A stretch of 64,000 nucleotides of DNA from Janibacter sp. CX7 (GCF_024362365.1 NZ_CP101464.1:496001-560000), one strand, 5' to 3'. Numbered from the stretch's first letter, positions 37,151 through 54,913 are shown. Notes: generated by a model not told the origin, from the sequence alone. Made by a program: numbers and translations.

Positions 37151-37771
37151 ATGGCGAACCCCCAGAAGGACGCCGCCATCGCCGAGCTCGCGGAGAAGTT
37201 CCGCAGCTCCAGCGCGGCCGTGATCACGGAGTACCGCGGTCTGACCGTGGCGCAGCTCGGCGAGCTGCGCAGCAAGCTCCGTGGCAACGCCACCTACTCC
37301 GTGGTGAAGAACACGCTGACCGAGCGCGCTGCCAAGGAGGCGGGCATCGAGTCCGCCTTCGAGGGCCAGCTCGTCGGCCCCAACGCGATCGCCTTTGTCG
37401 AGGGCGACCCCGTCGAGGCTGCCAAGGGTCTGCGTGACTTCGCCAAGGACAACCCCCTCCTGGTGATCAAGGGCGGAATCCTCGACGGGAACCCGCTCAC
37501 GCCGGAGGAGATCGACAAGCTCGCGAAGCTCGAGTCCCGCGAGGTTCTCCTGGGCAAGCTGGCTGGCGCCATGAAGGCCCAGCTCACCCAGGCCGCGTAC
37601 CTCTTCAACGCGCCGCTCGCGCAGACGGCTCGCGTCGTCGACGCGCTGCGCGCGAAGGTCGAGGAGCAGGGCCCGGTCGCGACCGACGCCCCCGCTGCGG
37701 AGACCGAGGAGCCGGCCGCCGAGGCCGACGCCTCCACCGAGACCACCCCCGAGGGTGGCGACGAGGCCTGA
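37151..37771 (+). CDS. rplJ: 50S ribosomal protein L10
   Basis: A 206-residue L10. [18 protein letters not shown] near 28-45 is the rRNA-binding part and SVVKNTL follows. The C-terminal helix ([21 protein letters not shown]) that binds L7/L12 dimers is followed by an acidic tail. ATG 37151 has AAGGGAGG upstream; an in-frame GTG 84 bp earlier falls in the leader attenuator and is rejected. Confidence 0.96.
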   Translation: MANPQKDAAIAELAEKFRSSSAAVITEYRGLTVAQLGELRSKLRGNATYSVVKNTLTERAAKEAGIESAFEGQLVGPNAIAFVEGDPVEAAKGLRDFAKDNPLLVIKGGILDGNPLTPEEIDKLAKLESREVLLGKLAGAMKAQLTQAAYLFNAPLAQTARVVDALRAKVEEQGPVATDAPAAETEEPAAEADASTETTPEGGDEA

Positions 37772-37844
37772 GGCACCCGCCTCCGGCCACTGCACGACCC
37801 CGCCACTTTCGGCACACACGTTTTTTCGAGAAAGGACGCCCATC

Positions 37845-38237
37845 ATGGCGAAGCTCAGCACCGACGAGCTCCTTGAGGCCTTCAAGGAGATGACCCTCAT
37901 CGAGCTCTCCGAGTTCGTGAAGCAGTTCGAGGAGACCTTCGAGGTCACCGCCGCGGCCCCGGTTGCCGTCGCGGGTGCCGCCCCGGCCGCCGGTGGCGAC
38001 GCCGGTGGCGACGCCGCCGCCGAGCAGGACGAGTTCGACGTCATCCTCGCCGCGGCCGGCGACAAGAAGATCCAGGTCATCAAGGAGGTCCGCGCGCTCA
38101 CGAGCCTCGGCCTCAAGGAGGCCAAGGACCTCGTCGACGGCGCCCCCAAGCCCGTCCTCGAGAAGGTCGACAAGGACGCCGCGGAGAAGGCCAAGGAGGC
38201 CCTCGAGGGCGCCGGCGCCACCGTCGAGCTCAAGTGA
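37845..38237 (+). CDS. rplL: 50S ribosomal protein L7/L12
   Basis: A 130-residue L7/L12. It has an N-terminal dimerisation domain ([20 protein letters not shown]), an Ala/Gly-rich hinge at about 45-63, and a C-terminal factor-binding domain ([20 protein letters not shown]). ATG 37845 follows AAAGGA. It forms the multimeric stalk that recruits EF-Tu and EF-G. Cotranscribed with rplJ and ended by the hairpin at 38270. Confidence 0.98.
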   Translation: MAKLSTDELLEAFKEMTLIELSEFVKQFEETFEVTAAAPVAVAGAAPAAGGDAGGDAAAEQDEFDVILAAAGDKKIQVIKEVRALTSLGLKEAKDLVDGAPKPVLEKVDKDAAEKAKEALEGAGATVELK

Positions 38238-38269
38238 TCTCGGCTCGTCACTGACGAGCACTGATCTGC

Positions 38270-38309
38270 CGAAGGGCGGGTCGCACCATCTGGTGCGACC
38301 CGCCCTTCG
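38270..38309. terminator. Terminator after rplL with CGAAGGG stem base
   Basis: A perfect 19-bp inverted repeat (38270-38288 with 38291-38309) around a 2-nt centre, beginning CGAAGGGCGGG and ending CCCGCCCTTCG. Confidence 0.85.
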
Positions 38310-38330
38310 TCGTGCGCTCCGGTCTTCGGT

Positions 38331-38357
38331 CCCTGAGGAGGTCGCTCAGCGACCGTC
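38331..38357. repeat. REP-like intergenic element
   Basis: CCCTGAGGAG, a GGTCGC/GCGACC stem around TCA (38340-38354), then GTCTCGAAGGG. The CTGAGGAGN-stem-TCTCGA layout resembles dispersed intergenic repeats of actinobacterial chromosomes. A related degenerate string occurs at 9001-9036. Confidence 0.4.
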
Positions 38358-38365
38358 TCGAAGGG

Positions 38366-39622
38366 TCAGAGCAGCGGGCGCCAGGGGGAGAGGATGCCCT
38401 CGGTGACCCGGCTGATCAGCGGGCGCCGGGTCCACTCGTCGAGGGTCAGCTCGGTGCAGTTGCCGGAGTCGAGGGCGAAGATCTCCTCCATCCGGGCGGC
38501 GACGTCCGCGTCGAGGATCTCCATGTTCATCTCGTAGTTGCCGGCGAGGCTCAGCCGGTCGATGTTGGCGGTGCCGATCGTCGACCACAGGCCGTCGATC
38601 GTCGCGGTCTTGGCGTGCACCATGGCATTTTCGAAGCGCAGCAGCCGCACGCCGCCGCGCAGCAGCCGCTCGTAGAGGGCACGGCTGAGCCAGTCGGCGA
38701 CGATGTGGTTGCTGAAGTGGGGGACGATGACGCGCACGTCGACCCCGCGGCCGGCGGCGTTGACGAGGCTGCGGACGAAGGCGTCGTCGGGGATGAGATA
38801 GGCCGTCGTCAGCCAGACGCGCGTGCTGGCCCGGTCGATCGCCTCGAGGTACATGTTGCGGATCGGGTAGACCATGTCGGCGGGCATGTTGCGGTGCACG
38901 CGCATGTCCCGGCTCCACGTGCGCCGGCGCGGCTGGGGCAGCTCCGGGCGCCCGCCGTAGAGGTTCCAGTAGTCGACGAAGGCGTTCTCGAGCTCGACGA
39001 CCATCTCCCCGGAGTAGCGGGCGTGGGTGTCGCGCCAGCGGTTGGCGTAGTCCTGGCCGATGTTGTAGCCGCCGAGGTAGGCGGCGGTGTCGTCGACGAC
39101 GAGCAGCTTGCGGTGGTTGCGCCCCCAGTGTCGCGGGCTGAGGAAGGCCACCCCGCCGGTGACGAGCGGGTGGCGGTTGACGTGGATGCCCTCGGGCAGC
39201 TGCCGGAAGAAGTCGCGGGGGACCACGAGGTTGGCGAAGGTGTCGTAGACGACGTAGATCTGCACGCCGCGCGCGTGCGCGTCGGTGAGGGCCTTGCGGA
39301 AGCGCTCACCGGTCGCGTCGCCCTTCCAGATGTAGGTCTCGAGGTAGATCCGTTCGGTGGCCGCCTCGATGTCCGCGAGCATGTCCTCGAAGAGGTTCTC
39401 GCCGAAGGTGTAGATGCGCACGTCGCCGCCGGGGACGGGCACCGGTCCGCCGTGACGGTGGGGGAACTCCTTGTCCGGGCGGTCCTTGCGTCGCTGGCTG
39501 TCGAAGACGAGCAGCCCTGCGGCAGTGAGGAGCTGGGTGGCGAGCGCGGCTCCGGCGGCGCGGCGCACGGTGCGCTGCACCTCGAGCCGCCGGCGTCGGC
39601 GGCGGATCTTGCGCAGGTCCAT
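38366..39622 (-). CDS. Phospholipase D/cardiolipin synthase-like protein
   Basis: A 418-residue protein with two HKD motifs: His170/Lys172/Asp177 in NHRKLLVVD and His336/Lys338/Asp343 in VHAKTATID. The N-terminus has a run of Arg followed by one membrane-anchor-like segment (AAGAALATQLLTAAGLLVF, about 22-40). That favours a membrane-bound cardiolipin synthase (phosphatidyl transfer) over a secreted phospholipase. It sits on the opposite strand between rplL and rpoB. ATG start at 39622. Confidence 0.88.
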   Translation of the reverse strand: MDLRKIRRRRRRLEVQRTVRRAAGAALATQLLTAAGLLVFDSQRRKDRPDKEFPHRHGGPVPVPGGDVRIYTFGENLFEDMLADIEAATERIYLETYIWKGDATGERFRKALTDAHARGVQIYVVYDTFANLVVPRDFFRQLPEGIHVNRHPLVTGGVAFLSPRHWGRNHRKLLVVDDTAAYLGGYNIGQDYANRWRDTHARYSGEMVVELENAFVDYWNLYGGRPELPQPRRRTWSRDMRVHRNMPADMVYPIRNMYLEAIDRASTRVWLTTAYLIPDDAFVRSLVNAAGRGVDVRVIVPHFSNHIVADWLSRALYERLLRGGVRLLRFENAMVHAKTATIDGLWSTIGTANIDRLSLAGNYEMNMEILDADVAARMEEIFALDSGNCTELTLDEWTRRPLISRVTEGILSPWRPLL

Positions 39623-39792
39623 GGCCCCACCCTAGGGGGACCGGGCGAAGGGGGGTCCCCGCCCCTCGTGCGCCGGCCCCCCTTCGCGACCCGCCGGGAG
39701 ACAGCCTTGACGTCGGCTGCCGTGTCGTCCATCCTCATGGCGTCGATTGATCCGGCCCCACCGCTTCTGCGGGAGGCGGGCCGTGGACCACC

Positions 39793-39845
39793 GTCGAGCC
39801 GTCGGCTCGACCGGGTTGGACACTTGTGTGTTTGTGCATTACGCT
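39793..39845 (+). promoter_or_regulatory. rpoB promoter with an adjacent upstream hairpin
   Basis: TTGGAC (39816-39821), 18 bp, TACGCT (39840-39845). Just upstream, GTCGAGCC (39793-39800) pairs with GGCTCGAC (39804-39811), ending 4 bp before the -35. The remaining leader to the rpoB start (39846-39990) holds no further gene or clear structure. The 39623-39792 stretch holds the divergent start region of the phospholipase-like gene, with a GGGGGG/CCCCCC inverted pair flanked by CGAAGG and CTTCG. Confidence 0.6.
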
Positions 39846-39990
39846 GTCGCTTTGCGCTGCCTTGTTCCTGTCGTCGCCCGGTCGGATCGCTCCAATCCCC
39901 TCTTCTCCGAGGTGTGTCGAGCCCCCCGTCAGGTGATGGTCCGGACCTGGTGGCACCGCCCGACTCTCAGGCCCGTGGAAGGATCCATCC

Positions 39991-43473
<3,483 letters not shown>

Positions 43474-43613
43474 GTCCCGGGGGTCCGCCGACCTGACCGG
43501 TCGGCGGTCCCCGGCTCCGGCCCCCCACAAGCCCGCAGGGCGACCCCGGTCGCCCCAGGGCAACTGAACTTATCGAGAGTCATCCTCGAGAGAACGAGAG
43601 AAGGAAGCACACA

Positions 43614-47495
<3,882 letters not shown>

Positions 47496-47512
47496 GCCGT
47501 CCTCTCGTGACC

Positions 47513-47552
47513 CGAAGGGGGTCGCTTCCCGCGAGGGAGGCGACCCCCTTCG
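47513..47552 (+). terminator. rpoC terminator with CGAAGGGGG stem base
   Basis: A 13-bp perfect stem (47513-47525 with 47540-47552), CGAAGGGGGTCGC. The 14-nt loop TTCCCGCGAGGGAG matches the rplA terminator loop at 13 of 14 positions, suggesting a common origin. Confidence 0.85.
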
Positions 47553-47715
47553 TCGTCCGCGAGACGCACGTGAGCGGTGTGGCCAGAGGGGCCGACGGGC
47601 GACAGATCGCCGGAAAATCAAGGGAAACACGCCGTGGGCGAAGTCGACGAAGGCCCCGGTTTCGTGGTTGATTGGCCTTGTTCGACCTACGAACTTCAAG
47701 GATGGAGATCCCACT

Positions 47716-47991
47716 ATGAACAAGTCCGAGCTCGCCAGCGCCGTCGCCGAGAAGGCTGGCGTGTCCGCTTCCGCGGCGTCCGAGGTCATCACCGCCCTCC
47801 AGGCGGTCCTGTCCGACTCCGTCGCCAAGGGCGAGAAGGTCACCGTCCCCGGCTTCTTCAGCCTCGAGCGCGTCGAGCGCGCCGAGCGCAAGGGCCGTAA
47901 CCCGCAGACGGGCGAGGAGATGACCATCCCCGGTGGCTACGCCGCCAAGCTCACCGCCGGCAGCGCCCTCAAGGCGGCCGCCAAGGGCTGA
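47716..47991 (+). CDS. hup: HU family DNA-binding protein
   Basis: A 91-residue HU-type nucleoid protein with MNKSELASAVAEKAGVSASA and the DNA-binding arm RKGRNPQTGEEMTIPG (about 56-71). It lacks the long Lys/Ala tail of mycobacterial HupB and is therefore the short HU type. ATG 47716 follows GGAG. It is monocistronic between two CGAAGGG-type hairpins. Confidence 0.95.
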   Translation: MNKSELASAVAEKAGVSASAASEVITALQAVLSDSVAKGEKVTVPGFFSLERVERAERKGRNPQTGEEMTIPGGYAAKLTAGSALKAAAKG

Positions 47992-48005
47992 TTGCCCGGC
48001 ACCAC

Positions 48006-48048
48006 GCGAAGGGGGCCGACCACCGTCGAGGTGGTCGGCCCCCTTCGC
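48006..48048 (+). terminator. Terminator after hup with CGAAGGGGG stem base
   Basis: A perfect 19-bp stem (48006-48024 with 48030-48048) around a GTCGA loop, starting GCGAAGGGGGCC. Confidence 0.85.
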
Positions 48049-48075
48049 CGTGCCCGGATGGGGGAGGATGGCGCC

Positions 48076-48351
48076 ATGAGTGACCGGGAACAACCGATGT
48101 CGGTGCGGGCCACCGCGGCCCGGTGGGCCCTCGGGGCCCTGCTCGTCGTCGGTGCCCTGGTGCTCCTGCTCAAGCCGGGCGGGCTGAGCAAGCTCCTGGC
48201 GCTGGTGCTCGCCGGCGCGGCCGTCGCGATCTTCACCCGGCGCTCGCGCAGCGATGCCACGGTCGTCACCGTCGTGCTACTCGTGGTGGCGGCGGTCTAC
48301 GTCGGCGCCTTCCTCTCCGGCAACAGCCACTGGATCACGGACAGGTACTGA
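48076..48351 (+). CDS. Small membrane protein, function unknown
   Basis: A 91-residue protein with about three hydrophobic segments (roughly 20-36, 42-56 and 62-79) separated by short basic loops such as FTRRSRSD. No known family is recognised. ATG 48076 follows GGAGG at 7 nt. The stop is immediately followed by the acetyltransferase ATG with no gap, so the two are probably cotranscribed. Confidence 0.75.
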   Translation: MSDREQPMSVRATAARWALGALLVVGALVLLLKPGGLSKLLALVLAGAAVAIFTRRSRSDATVVTVVLLVVAAVYVGAFLSGNSHWITDRY

Positions 48352-48882
48352 ATGCGCGACGACATGGTGATCCGGCGCGAGACGCCGGACGACGCGGCGG
48401 CCACGGAGGCCCTGCACGACGCGGCCTTCGGGGTGCCGTCAGGGCGCAGCGAGTCGGTCGAGCGCGAGCTGCTGCGCGCGCTGCGGGCCGAGGGCTCGGT
48501 CATCGACGAGCTGACCTTCGTCGCCGAGCTCGACGGGCAGGTCGTCGGCCACGTCGTCTGCAGCCGCGGCAGCCTCGCGGGCGCGCCCAGCGTCGGGCTC
48601 GGCCCGATCGGTGTGCGCCCGGACCTGCAGCGGCAGGGGATCGGTGCCGCCCTCATGATGGCCGTCGTCGCCAGTGCCGAGCAGCAGGCTGAGCCGGCGC
48701 TCGTCCTGCTCGGCGACCCCGACTACTACGGGTTCTTCGGCTTCGTCACCGCCTCCGGCCTGGGGATCGGGTCACCGGGCCCCTGGGGGGACAGGTACTT
48801 CCAGGCCCTGACCTTGCGCGCCTGGCGGCCCGAGATGGCCGGGGACTTCCGGTACGCCCCCGCCTTCGACGCCCTGGGCTGA
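48352..48882 (+). CDS. GNAT family N-acetyltransferase
   Basis: A 176-residue YhbS-like GNAT. The acetyl-CoA loop is GVRPDLQRQGIGAALM near residue 87-102, followed by GDPDYYGFFGF near 122. Members acetylate small molecules or protein N-termini, and the substrate is unknown here. The first ATG (48352) abuts the preceding stop; ATG 48364 is an alternative. Confidence 0.88.
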   Translation: MRDDMVIRRETPDDAAATEALHDAAFGVPSGRSESVERELLRALRAEGSVIDELTFVAELDGQVVGHVVCSRGSLAGAPSVGLGPIGVRPDLQRQGIGAALMMAVVASAEQQAEPALVLLGDPDYYGFFGFVTASGLGIGSPGPWGDRYFQALTLRAWRPEMAGDFRYAPAFDALG

Positions 48883-48913
48883 ACGCGCGGAGCGCCCTCC
48901 GGACGGTATGGAT

Positions 48914-49179
48914 TTGTGACCCCACGGGGGCCGCCGGTATCGTTGATCTCCGCACGTGGCACGGCTGTGCCGTGACGCGTGCTGAGGAGGGTCGGAGACG
49001 ACCCGACTCGCCTCTCTCGCCGGGCGTCCGGTGGCGGACCGACAGGCCGTGACCGGAAGTGCAGGGGAGAGCACCACCGACGACACACCCGAGTGCGTGG
49101 GTCGCCGGTGGCATCCAAGGAGCATCGGCCGGCTCACGCCGGACGGTGCAGACAACATCACCGACGTACGGAGAACAGG
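48914..49179 (+). promoter_or_regulatory. Promoter and ~230-nt leader of the str operon
   Basis: TTGTGA (48914-48919), 18 bp, TATCGT (48938-48943) precedes a long untranslated leader. The leader contains small stems (GGCACGG/CCGTG near 48958 and GGGTCG/CGACCC near 48989) and reaches the rpsL TTG start. No gene is seen in it. The leader could host S7- or S12-linked autoregulation, but no conserved motif is recognised. Confidence 0.5.
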
Positions 49180-49554
49180 TTGCCTACCATCAACCAGCTG
49201 GTGCGCAAGGGGCGGCAGGACAAGCCGTCCAAGGCCGCCACCCCGGCCCTCAAGGGGTCGCCGCAGCGCCGTGGCGTGTGCACTCGCGTGTACACGACCA
49301 CCCCCAAGAAGCCGAACTCTGCCCTGCGCAAGGTCGCCCGTGTGCGCCTGACGTCCGGCATCGAGGTCACCGCGTACATCCCGGGTGTCGGCCACAACCT
49401 GCAGGAGCACTCCATCGTGCTCGTGCGTGGTGGTCGTGTGAAGGACCTCCCCGGTGTCCGCTACAAGATCGTCCGCGGTTCGCTCGACACCCAGGGTGTC
49501 AAGGGTCGCCAGCAGGCCCGCAGCCGCTACGGCGCGAAGAAGGAGAAGAAGTAA
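49180..49554 (+). CDS. rpsL: 30S ribosomal protein S12
   Basis: A 124-residue S12. The start is TTG 49180, 6 nt after GGAG, giving [12 protein letters not shown] as the next residues, exactly where S12 begins. [14 protein letters not shown] and [13 protein letters not shown] carry Lys43 and Lys88, the streptomycin-sensitive residues. The stop overlaps rpsG by one base (TAATG). It functions in decoding-centre accuracy. Confidence 0.97.
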   Translation: MPTINQLVRKGRQDKPSKAATPALKGSPQRRGVCTRVYTTTPKKPNSALRKVARVRLTSGIEVTAYIPGVGHNLQEHSIVLVRGGRVKDLPGVRYKIVRGSLDTQGVKGRQQARSRYGAKKEKK

Positions 49555-50024
49555 TGCCTCGCAAGGGTCCTGCTCCGAAGCGCCCCCTCGTCGTCGACCC
49601 GGTCTACCAGTCCCCGCTGGTCACCCAGCTGGTCAACAAGATCCTGCTCGACGGCAAGAAGTCCATCGCCGAGTCCATCGTCTACGACGCCCTCGAGGGC
49701 TGCCGCGAGAAGACCGGCACCGACCCGGTCCAGACGCTCAAGCGCGCGCTCGACAACGTCAAGCCCTCTCTGGAGGTCAAGTCCCGCCGCGTCGGTGGTG
49801 CGACCTACCAGGTCCCGATCGAGGTCAAGCCCGGCCGCGCCACGACCCTGTCGCTGCGCTGGCTCGTCGGCTACGCCCGTCAGCGTCGCGAGAAGACGAT
49901 GACCGAGCGCCTCATGAACGAGATCCTCGACGCGAGCAACGGCCTGGGTGCCGCGGTCAAGCGTCGCGAGGACACGCACAAGATGGCCGAGTCCAACAAG
50001 GCCTTCGCGCACTACCGCTGGTGA
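49554..50024 (+). CDS. rpsG: 30S ribosomal protein S7
   Basis: A 156-residue S7, standard length: [20 protein letters not shown] at the start, [13 protein letters not shown] near 79-91, and [11 protein letters not shown]. It nucleates assembly of the 30S head and in enterobacteria represses the str operon. It is coupled to rpsL by a 1-bp overlap and followed by fusA after 88 bp. Confidence 0.98.
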   Translation: MPRKGPAPKRPLVVDPVYQSPLVTQLVNKILLDGKKSIAESIVYDALEGCREKTGTDPVQTLKRALDNVKPSLEVKSRRVGGATYQVPIEVKPGRATTLSLRWLVGYARQRREKTMTERLMNEILDASNGLGAAVKRREDTHKMAESNKAFAHYRW

Positions 50025-50112
50025 CAGCAGGTCGGGGCCGGCGACCGTCGGCCCCGACCACCACCCGCCCTCCCGGGCAGACACGACCGCAACGAGCGAG
50101 ATGAGATAACGA

Positions 50113-52236
50113 GTGGCACAGGACGTCCTGACGGACCTCACCAAGGTCCGCAACATCGGCATCATGGCGCACATCGACGCCGGCAAGACGACGACGACTG
50201 AGCGCATCCTCTTCTACACCGGCGTCAACCACAAGCTTGGCGAGACGCACGACGGTGCCTCCACCACCGACTGGATGGAGCAGGAGAAGGAGCGCGGCAT
50301 CACGATCACCTCCGCCGCGGTCACCTCCTTCTGGGAGGGCACCCAGATCAACATCATCGACACCCCCGGCCACGTGGACTTCACGGTCGAGGTCGAGCGC
50401 TCCCTGCGCGTCCTCGACGGCGCCGTCGCCGTCTTCGACGGCAAGGAGGGTGTCGAGCCCCAGTCCGAGACGGTCTGGCGCCAGGCGGACAAGTACGACG
50501 TCCCCCGCATCGCCTTCGTCAACAAGATGGACAAGCTGGGCGCCGACTTCTACTTCACCGTCGACACCATCAAGGACCGCCTCGGTGCGGAGCCGCTCGT
50601 CATGCAGCTGCCGATCGGCGCCGAGAACGACTTCGTCGGTGTCGTCGACCTGATCAGCATGAAGGCGCTCGTCTGGCCCGGCGACGCCAAGGGTGACGTC
50701 ACCATGGGCGCCTCCTACGAGGTCCAGGAGATCCCCGCGGACCTCCAGGCCAAGGCTGAGGAGTACCGCAACCACCTCGTCGAGCGCGTCGCCGAGTCCG
50801 ACGACGACCTCATGGAGAAGTACCTCGGTGGCGAGGAGCTGACGACCGACGAGATCAAGGCCGCCGTGCGCAAGCTGACGGTCAACTCCGAGCTCTACCC
50901 GGTCTTCTGCGGCTCCGCCTTCAAGAACCGTGGTGTCCAGCCGGTCCTCGACGCGGTCGTCGACTACCTCCCCAACCCGCTCGACGTCGCGGCCATGGAG
51001 GGCCACGCCCCGGGCAACGAGGACGAGGTCGTCCTGCGCAAGCCCAGCACCGAGGAGCCCTTCTCCGCGCTGGCCTTCAAGATCGCGGCGCACCCCTTCT
51101 TCGGCACGCTGACCTTCATCCGGGTCTACTCGGGTCGGATCACGCCGGGCACCCAGGTCATCAACTCGACCAAGGGCAAGAAGGAGCGTCTGGGCAAGCT
51201 CTTCCAGATGCACGCCAACAAGGAGAACCCGGTCGACGAGGCGATGGCGGGTCACATCTACGCCGTCATCGGTCTCAAGGAGACCACGACGGGTGACACC
51301 CTGAGCGACGTCAACGACCAGGTCATCCTCGAGTCGATGTCCTTCCCGGCGCCGGTCATCCAGGTCGCCATCGAGCCCAAGACGAAGGGTGACCAGGAGA
51401 AGCTGGGCACCGCGATCCAGAAGCTCGTCGCCGAGGACCCCACCTTCCAGGTGAGCCTCGACGAGGAGACCGGCCAGACGATCATCGCCGGCATGGGCGA
51501 GCTGCACCTCGACGTCTTCGTCGACCGCATGAAGCGCGAGTTCAAGGTCGAGGCCAACATCGGCAAGCCGCAGGTGGCCTACCGCGAGACGATCCGTCGC
51601 GCGGTCGAGAAGTACGACTACACGCACAAGAAGCAGACCGGTGGCTCCGGCCAGTTCGCCAAGGTCCAGATCACCTTCGAGCCCCTCGAGGCCACGGAGG
51701 ACACGGACGGCGAGCTCTACGAGTTCGAGAACGCCGTCACCGGTGGTCGCATCCCGCGTGAGTACATCCCGAGCGTCGACGCCGGTATCCAGGACGCCAT
51801 GCAGTACGGCGTGCTCGCCGGCTACCCGGTCGTCGGTGTCAAGGCCACCCTCATCGACGGTGCCTACCACGACGTCGACTCCTCGGAGATGGCGTTCAAG
51901 ATCGCCGGGTCGATGGCCTTCAAGGAGGCCGCCCGCAAGGCCGACCCGGTGCTCATGGAGCCGATGATGAAGGTCGAGGTGCGTACGCCCGAGGACTACA
52001 TGGGCGACGTCATCGGCGACATCAACTCCCGCCGTGGCCAGATCCAGTCCATGGAGGACGTCAGCGGAGCCAAGGTCGTCACCGGCCTCGTCCCGCTGTC
52101 GGAGATGTTCGGCTACGTCGGCGACCTGCGGTCGAAGACCCAGGGCCGGGCGAACTACTCCATGGAGTTCGACTCCTACGCGGAGGTCCCCAAGGCGGTC
52201 GCCGAGGAGATCATCAAGAAGACCCGAGGCGAGTGA
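50113..52236 (+). CDS. fusA: Elongation factor G
   Basis: A 707-residue EF-G. The GTPase P-loop is [17 protein letters not shown] near 18-34, the switch II region is [15 protein letters not shown], and NKMDKLGAD is the base-specificity motif. Domains II-V follow ([30 protein letters not shown]). GTG start. It translocates the ribosome, with tuf following 110 bp downstream. Confidence 0.98.
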   Translation: MAQDVLTDLTKVRNIGIMAHIDAGKTTTTERILFYTGVNHKLGETHDGASTTDWMEQEKERGITITSAAVTSFWEGTQINIIDTPGHVDFTVEVERSLRVLDGAVAVFDGKEGVEPQSETVWRQADKYDVPRIAFVNKMDKLGADFYFTVDTIKDRLGAEPLVMQLPIGAENDFVGVVDLISMKALVWPGDAKGDVTMGASYEVQEIPADLQAKAEEYRNHLVERVAESDDDLMEKYLGGEELTTDEIKAAVRKLTVNSELYPVFCGSAFKNRGVQPVLDAVVDYLPNPLDVAAMEGHAPGNEDEVVLRKPSTEEPFSALAFKIAAHPFFGTLTFIRVYSGRITPGTQVINSTKGKKERLGKLFQMHANKENPVDEAMAGHIYAVIGLKETTTGDTLSDVNDQVILESMSFPAPVIQVAIEPKTKGDQEKLGTAIQKLVAEDPTFQVSLDEETGQTIIAGMGELHLDVFVDRMKREFKVEANIGKPQVAYRETIRRAVEKYDYTHKKQTGGSGQFAKVQITFEPLEATEDTDGELYEFENAVTGGRIPREYIPSVDAGIQDAMQYGVLAGYPVVGVKATLIDGAYHDVDSSEMAFKIAGSMAFKEAARKADPVLMEPMMKVEVRTPEDYMGDVIGDINSRRGQIQSMEDVSGAKVVTGLVPLSEMFGYVGDLRSKTQGRANYSMEFDSYAEVPKAVAEEIIKKTRGE

Positions 52237-52346
52237 CCGGTAGCATTACCGGGATCCCGACACGGACCATCCACACACACCCACACACGACGCCACCCTG
52301 CCGGGCAAAGGCGTAACCGAGAAAACGTCCTGAGGAGGACAACACA

Positions 52347-53540
<1,194 letters not shown>

Positions 53541-53567
53541 TCCTGGGCTGACCTCGAGTCAGCAACC

Positions 53568-53609
53568 ACGAAGGGCCCGTCTCCCCGTCAGGGGAGGCGG
53601 GCCCTTCGT
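53568..53609. terminator. Terminator after tuf with CGAAGGG stem base
   Basis: A 19-bp stem (53568-53586 with 53591-53609, one T-G wobble) around GTCA, starting ACGAAGGGCCC. It lies between convergent tuf and the LuxR-type gene and can serve both. Confidence 0.85.
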
Positions 53610-53613
53610 CGTG

Positions 53614-54276
53614 TCACGGCCGGCCGGCGTCGATCCACACCTGCGGGTCGTAGGTCCACCCGTCGGCGACCATCGCCGTGCGCAGCGCAGCACGGTTGTT
53701 GGTCGCGTGGCCGGCCTCCCGGTAGCGGGCCCGGCCACGCTCGATGTGGCTGCGCACGGTCTCGGTGCGCAGCGACAGCACGCGCGCGAGGAAGGCTGGG
53801 GAGTGCCCGCGGGCGGCGACGAAGAGGGAGAGCAGCTGGAGCTCGCGATCGGTCAGGTGCACCTCGGGCGGCTCGGCCGGCTCGACGCGCGCGATGTCGG
53901 GGGTCTCGCCGGCGGCGACCGAGCGGATGACGTCGGCGGTCTGCGCCAGACCGAGGGTCGGCTCGATCCAGGCGGTCGCGCCCTCGGCGGCTGCCCGGCG
54001 GGCGAAGGGGGAGTGCCGCTGCGGCCCGATGATGATCGGGTGCGAACCGAGTCGGCGCAGGGCCCGCACCTTGACGGCCAGCGGCAGGTGGTCGTCGAGC
54101 TGTGCGTCGACGACGACGAAGTCCCCGGCGAAGTCCCACTCGGCCTGGAAGTCGGTCCAGGCGTGGACCGCCGTCGTCACGCGCAGCGGTCGCGGTCCGG
54201 ACTGCAGCTCCTGCCGCAGAGCCATCGTCACCACAGGGGAGGTGTGGACCAGGTCGAGGCGGGTGGCTGCGGACAT
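53614..54276 (-). CDS. LuxR-type regulator with an atypical receiver-like domain
   Basis: A 220-residue protein. The N-terminal ~120 residues look like a degenerate response-regulator fold: FVVVDAQLDD is a possible phosphoacceptor strand, then PIIIGPQ and GATAWIEP. A C-terminal LuxR-type HTH (LTDRELQLLSLFV, LRTETVRSHIERGRARYREAG) lies near 145-200. ATG 54276 was chosen; a further ATG six codons upstream would overlap the divergent gene's start. No histidine kinase is nearby. Its divergent neighbour shares the same C-terminal layout. Confidence 0.75.
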   Translation of the reverse strand: MSAATRLDLVHTSPVVTMALRQELQSGPRPLRVTTAVHAWTDFQAEWDFAGDFVVVDAQLDDHLPLAVKVRALRRLGSHPIIIGPQRHSPFARRAAAEGATAWIEPTLGLAQTADVIRSVAAGETPDIARVEPAEPPEVHLTDRELQLLSLFVAARGHSPAFLARVLSLRTETVRSHIERGRARYREAGHATNNRAALRTAMVADGWTYDPQVWIDAGRP

Positions 54277-54292
54277 CGGGCACGATGCTCCC

Positions 54293-54868
54293 ATGCGCGC
54301 CGACGCCGAGGTCTTCGTCTGGTCGCGCTGGCGGCTGCACGCGGACGCGGTCACCTCGGTGCTCGTGGCCGATTGGCTCGATGCCAGGACGGTGGCGTCG
54401 GTCGACGAGGCCACCGGCCTGCTCGTGGGGGGAGCGCTGCTGCCGGACCTCACCGACCTGCTCGAGCGGCGACGGTCCGCGGGGCTGGCGACGGTCGTCT
54501 GGGGTGGGGTCCTCCCTTCGCCCCGGGTCGCGGCCCTGCGGCAGGCGGGAGCGGCGGCGTACGTCTCCATGCTCGAGCCACCCCAGCAGGTCGTCGACGT
54601 CGTGCGACGGGTGCTGGCCGGGCAACCCGTGCCGTGGCCACCGCCGCCGGAGGCGATGGTGCGGCTGACCGAGCGGGAGCAGGAGGTGGCGCGGGCCTAC
54701 CTCGCCGACTGGTCGGACCACCCCCGGGCGGAGGTGGCGCGGCGGCTCGGGATCAGCGAGCGCACCCTCAAGGTGCACATCGCCAACATCCGCGCCAAGG
54801 CGGGTCACCGGGGCGCCGAGACGCGCGAAGGGCTGCGGCGAGCGCTCGTCGTGTCCGAGTGGCTCTAG
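54293..54868 (+). CDS. LuxR-type regulator, divergent partner
   Basis: A 191-residue protein. The N-terminal ~110 residues are receiver-like but lack an obvious phosphoacceptor Asp. The C-terminal LuxR HTH (LTEREQEVARAYLADW, GISERTLKVHIANIRAKAGHRG) is near 122-172, ending RRALVVSEWL. The two LuxR-type starts are only 16 bp apart on opposite strands, so their control regions overlap each other's 5' ends. The shared C-terminal pattern suggests an inverted duplication. Targets are unknown. Confidence 0.75.
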   Translation: MRADAEVFVWSRWRLHADAVTSVLVADWLDARTVASVDEATGLLVGGALLPDLTDLLERRRSAGLATVVWGGVLPSPRVAALRQAGAAAYVSMLEPPQQVVDVVRRVLAGQPVPWPPPPEAMVRLTEREQEVARAYLADWSDHPRAEVARRLGISERTLKVHIANIRAKAGHRGAETREGLRRALVVSEWL

Positions 54869-54913
54869 TCCTTCTGGGGGCATTCGAGGTGGGGTCCCGA
54901 AGGTGTCCCTAAT

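Noticed and set aside
39626..39640. ACCCTAGGG core before the phospholipase-like gene, similar to the palindromic element core
   Set aside because: The flanking arms (AACTCTGCA) are missing. A short palindromic core alone is expected by chance.
49310..49330. GAACTCTGCCCTGC in rpsL resembling the repeat arm
   Set aside because: It is the conserved S12 segment PNSALRK. The similarity stops after 8 bases and there is no palindrome.
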